Assembly: GCA_046758005.1 (NCBI GenBank)
Contig: JBHHZJ010000153.1
Span: 1 to 5,495 of the forward strand
From: JBHHZJ01 sp046758005
GTDB taxonomy: Bacteria; Pseudomonadota; Alphaproteobacteria; Kiloniellales; J153
Direction of reading: 5' to 3'
DNA: 5,495 bases
Position 1 is the first letter of the stretch; the number at the start of each line of letters is the position of its first letter. A model generated the notes under the pieces. It saw only the letters and a list, made by a program, of their open reading frames with translations. It did not search any database and was not told the origin of the DNA. Shown piece by piece: positions 5,187-5,495 of the stretch. Both the position numbers and the translations under genes were made by a program.

Positions 5187-5495
5187 TCAGGACTCGGCCG
5201 CGTGGGCTGCGGCGCGCCGGGCCTCGATCGCGTCCCAGATGTCCGACTCCAGTGAGACGCCGTCGAAGCGGTCGATCTCCTGGATGCCGGTGGGCGATGT
5301 GACGTTGATCTCGGTGATGCAGCCGCCGATGACGTCGATTCCGACGAAGATGAGGCCGCGCTCCCGGAGCGTGGACCCGATCGCCTCGCAGATCTCGCGG
5401 TCGCGCGCGCTGAGTTCGGCCTTTTCCGCGCGCGCCCCGACGTGCAGGTTGGCGCGCGCCTCGCCCGGCGCCGGGATGCGCGTAATCGCGCCGGC
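5187..5495 (-). CDS. gshB: Glutathione synthetase, C-terminal part (5' end outside window)
   Basis: This minus-strand frame runs from the window edge to TGA at 5187-5189 and encodes the last 102 residues. GshB is the cytoplasmic ATP-grasp ligase that joins gamma-glutamylcysteine to glycine, the second step of glutathione synthesis. The fragment aligns by eye with E. coli GshB throughout: ITRIPAPGEARANLHVGA (4-21), GLIFVGIDVIGG (47-58) and TEINVTSPTGIQEID (61-75), ending with DAIEARR. Asp54, Glu62 and Asn64 correspond to the metal-binding Asp, Glu and Asn of the ATP-grasp active site, and all are present. The Ala/Glu-rich tail (AAAHAAES) is an ordinary C-terminal extension. The gene converges on the kinase with a 32-bp gap and no clear intrinsic terminator between them. 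The missing two thirds, including the start, lie beyond position 5495. Confidence 0.95.
   Translation of the reverse strand, partial: AGAITRIPAPGEARANLHVGARAEKAELSARDREICEAIGSTLRERGLIFVGIDVIGGCITEINVTSPTGIQEIDRFDGVSLESDIWDAIEARRAAAHAAES

Overview
The window looks like high-GC alphaproteobacterial chromosome. Four things point that way: strongly GC-ended codon use, a sensor kinase whose H-box region resembles the PleC/DivJ type, a perfect CtrA-type box (TTAA-N7-TTAA) in the only long intergenic stretch, and a GshB of the ordinary proteobacterial type. A PEP-CTERM surface protein implies that the organism has an exosortase elsewhere. The species cannot be named from this sequence alone.

Layout. 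Positions 1-455 (+) hold the 3' end of a PEP-CTERM exported protein with a four-copy 9-bp tandem repeat at the window edge. It converges, with a 20-bp gap, on a PhoX-family Tat-exported alkaline phosphatase (476-2452, minus). Positions 2453-3100 form a 648-bp gene-poor region. It contains the phoX leader with a strong Shine-Dalgarno sequence, two large and structurally related imperfect palindromes 12 bp apart (2585-2644 and 2657-2720), a CtrA-like box (2837-2852) and a GC-rich stretch that could be the leader of the next operon. Positions 3101-5154 (+) hold two genes joined by an ATGA overlap: a small single-pass membrane protein of unknown function and a 601-residue membrane histidine kinase with an all-helical periplasmic sensor domain, probably DAHL. 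Positions 5187-5495 (minus) hold the C-terminal third of glutathione synthetase gshB, which converges on the kinase with a 32-bp gap.

How the genes relate. PhoX is a self-contained phosphate-scavenging exoenzyme, gshB is housekeeping thiol metabolism, and the PEP-CTERM protein is a surface protein; nothing visible links these three. The real functional unit is the small membrane protein plus sensor kinase, possibly under CtrA control. No response regulator or receiver domain is present, so the kinase output is unknown. The most unusual features are this small-protein/kinase pair, the CtrA box upstream of it, and the twin palindromes, which share architecture, loop sequence and the placement of a GANTC site.
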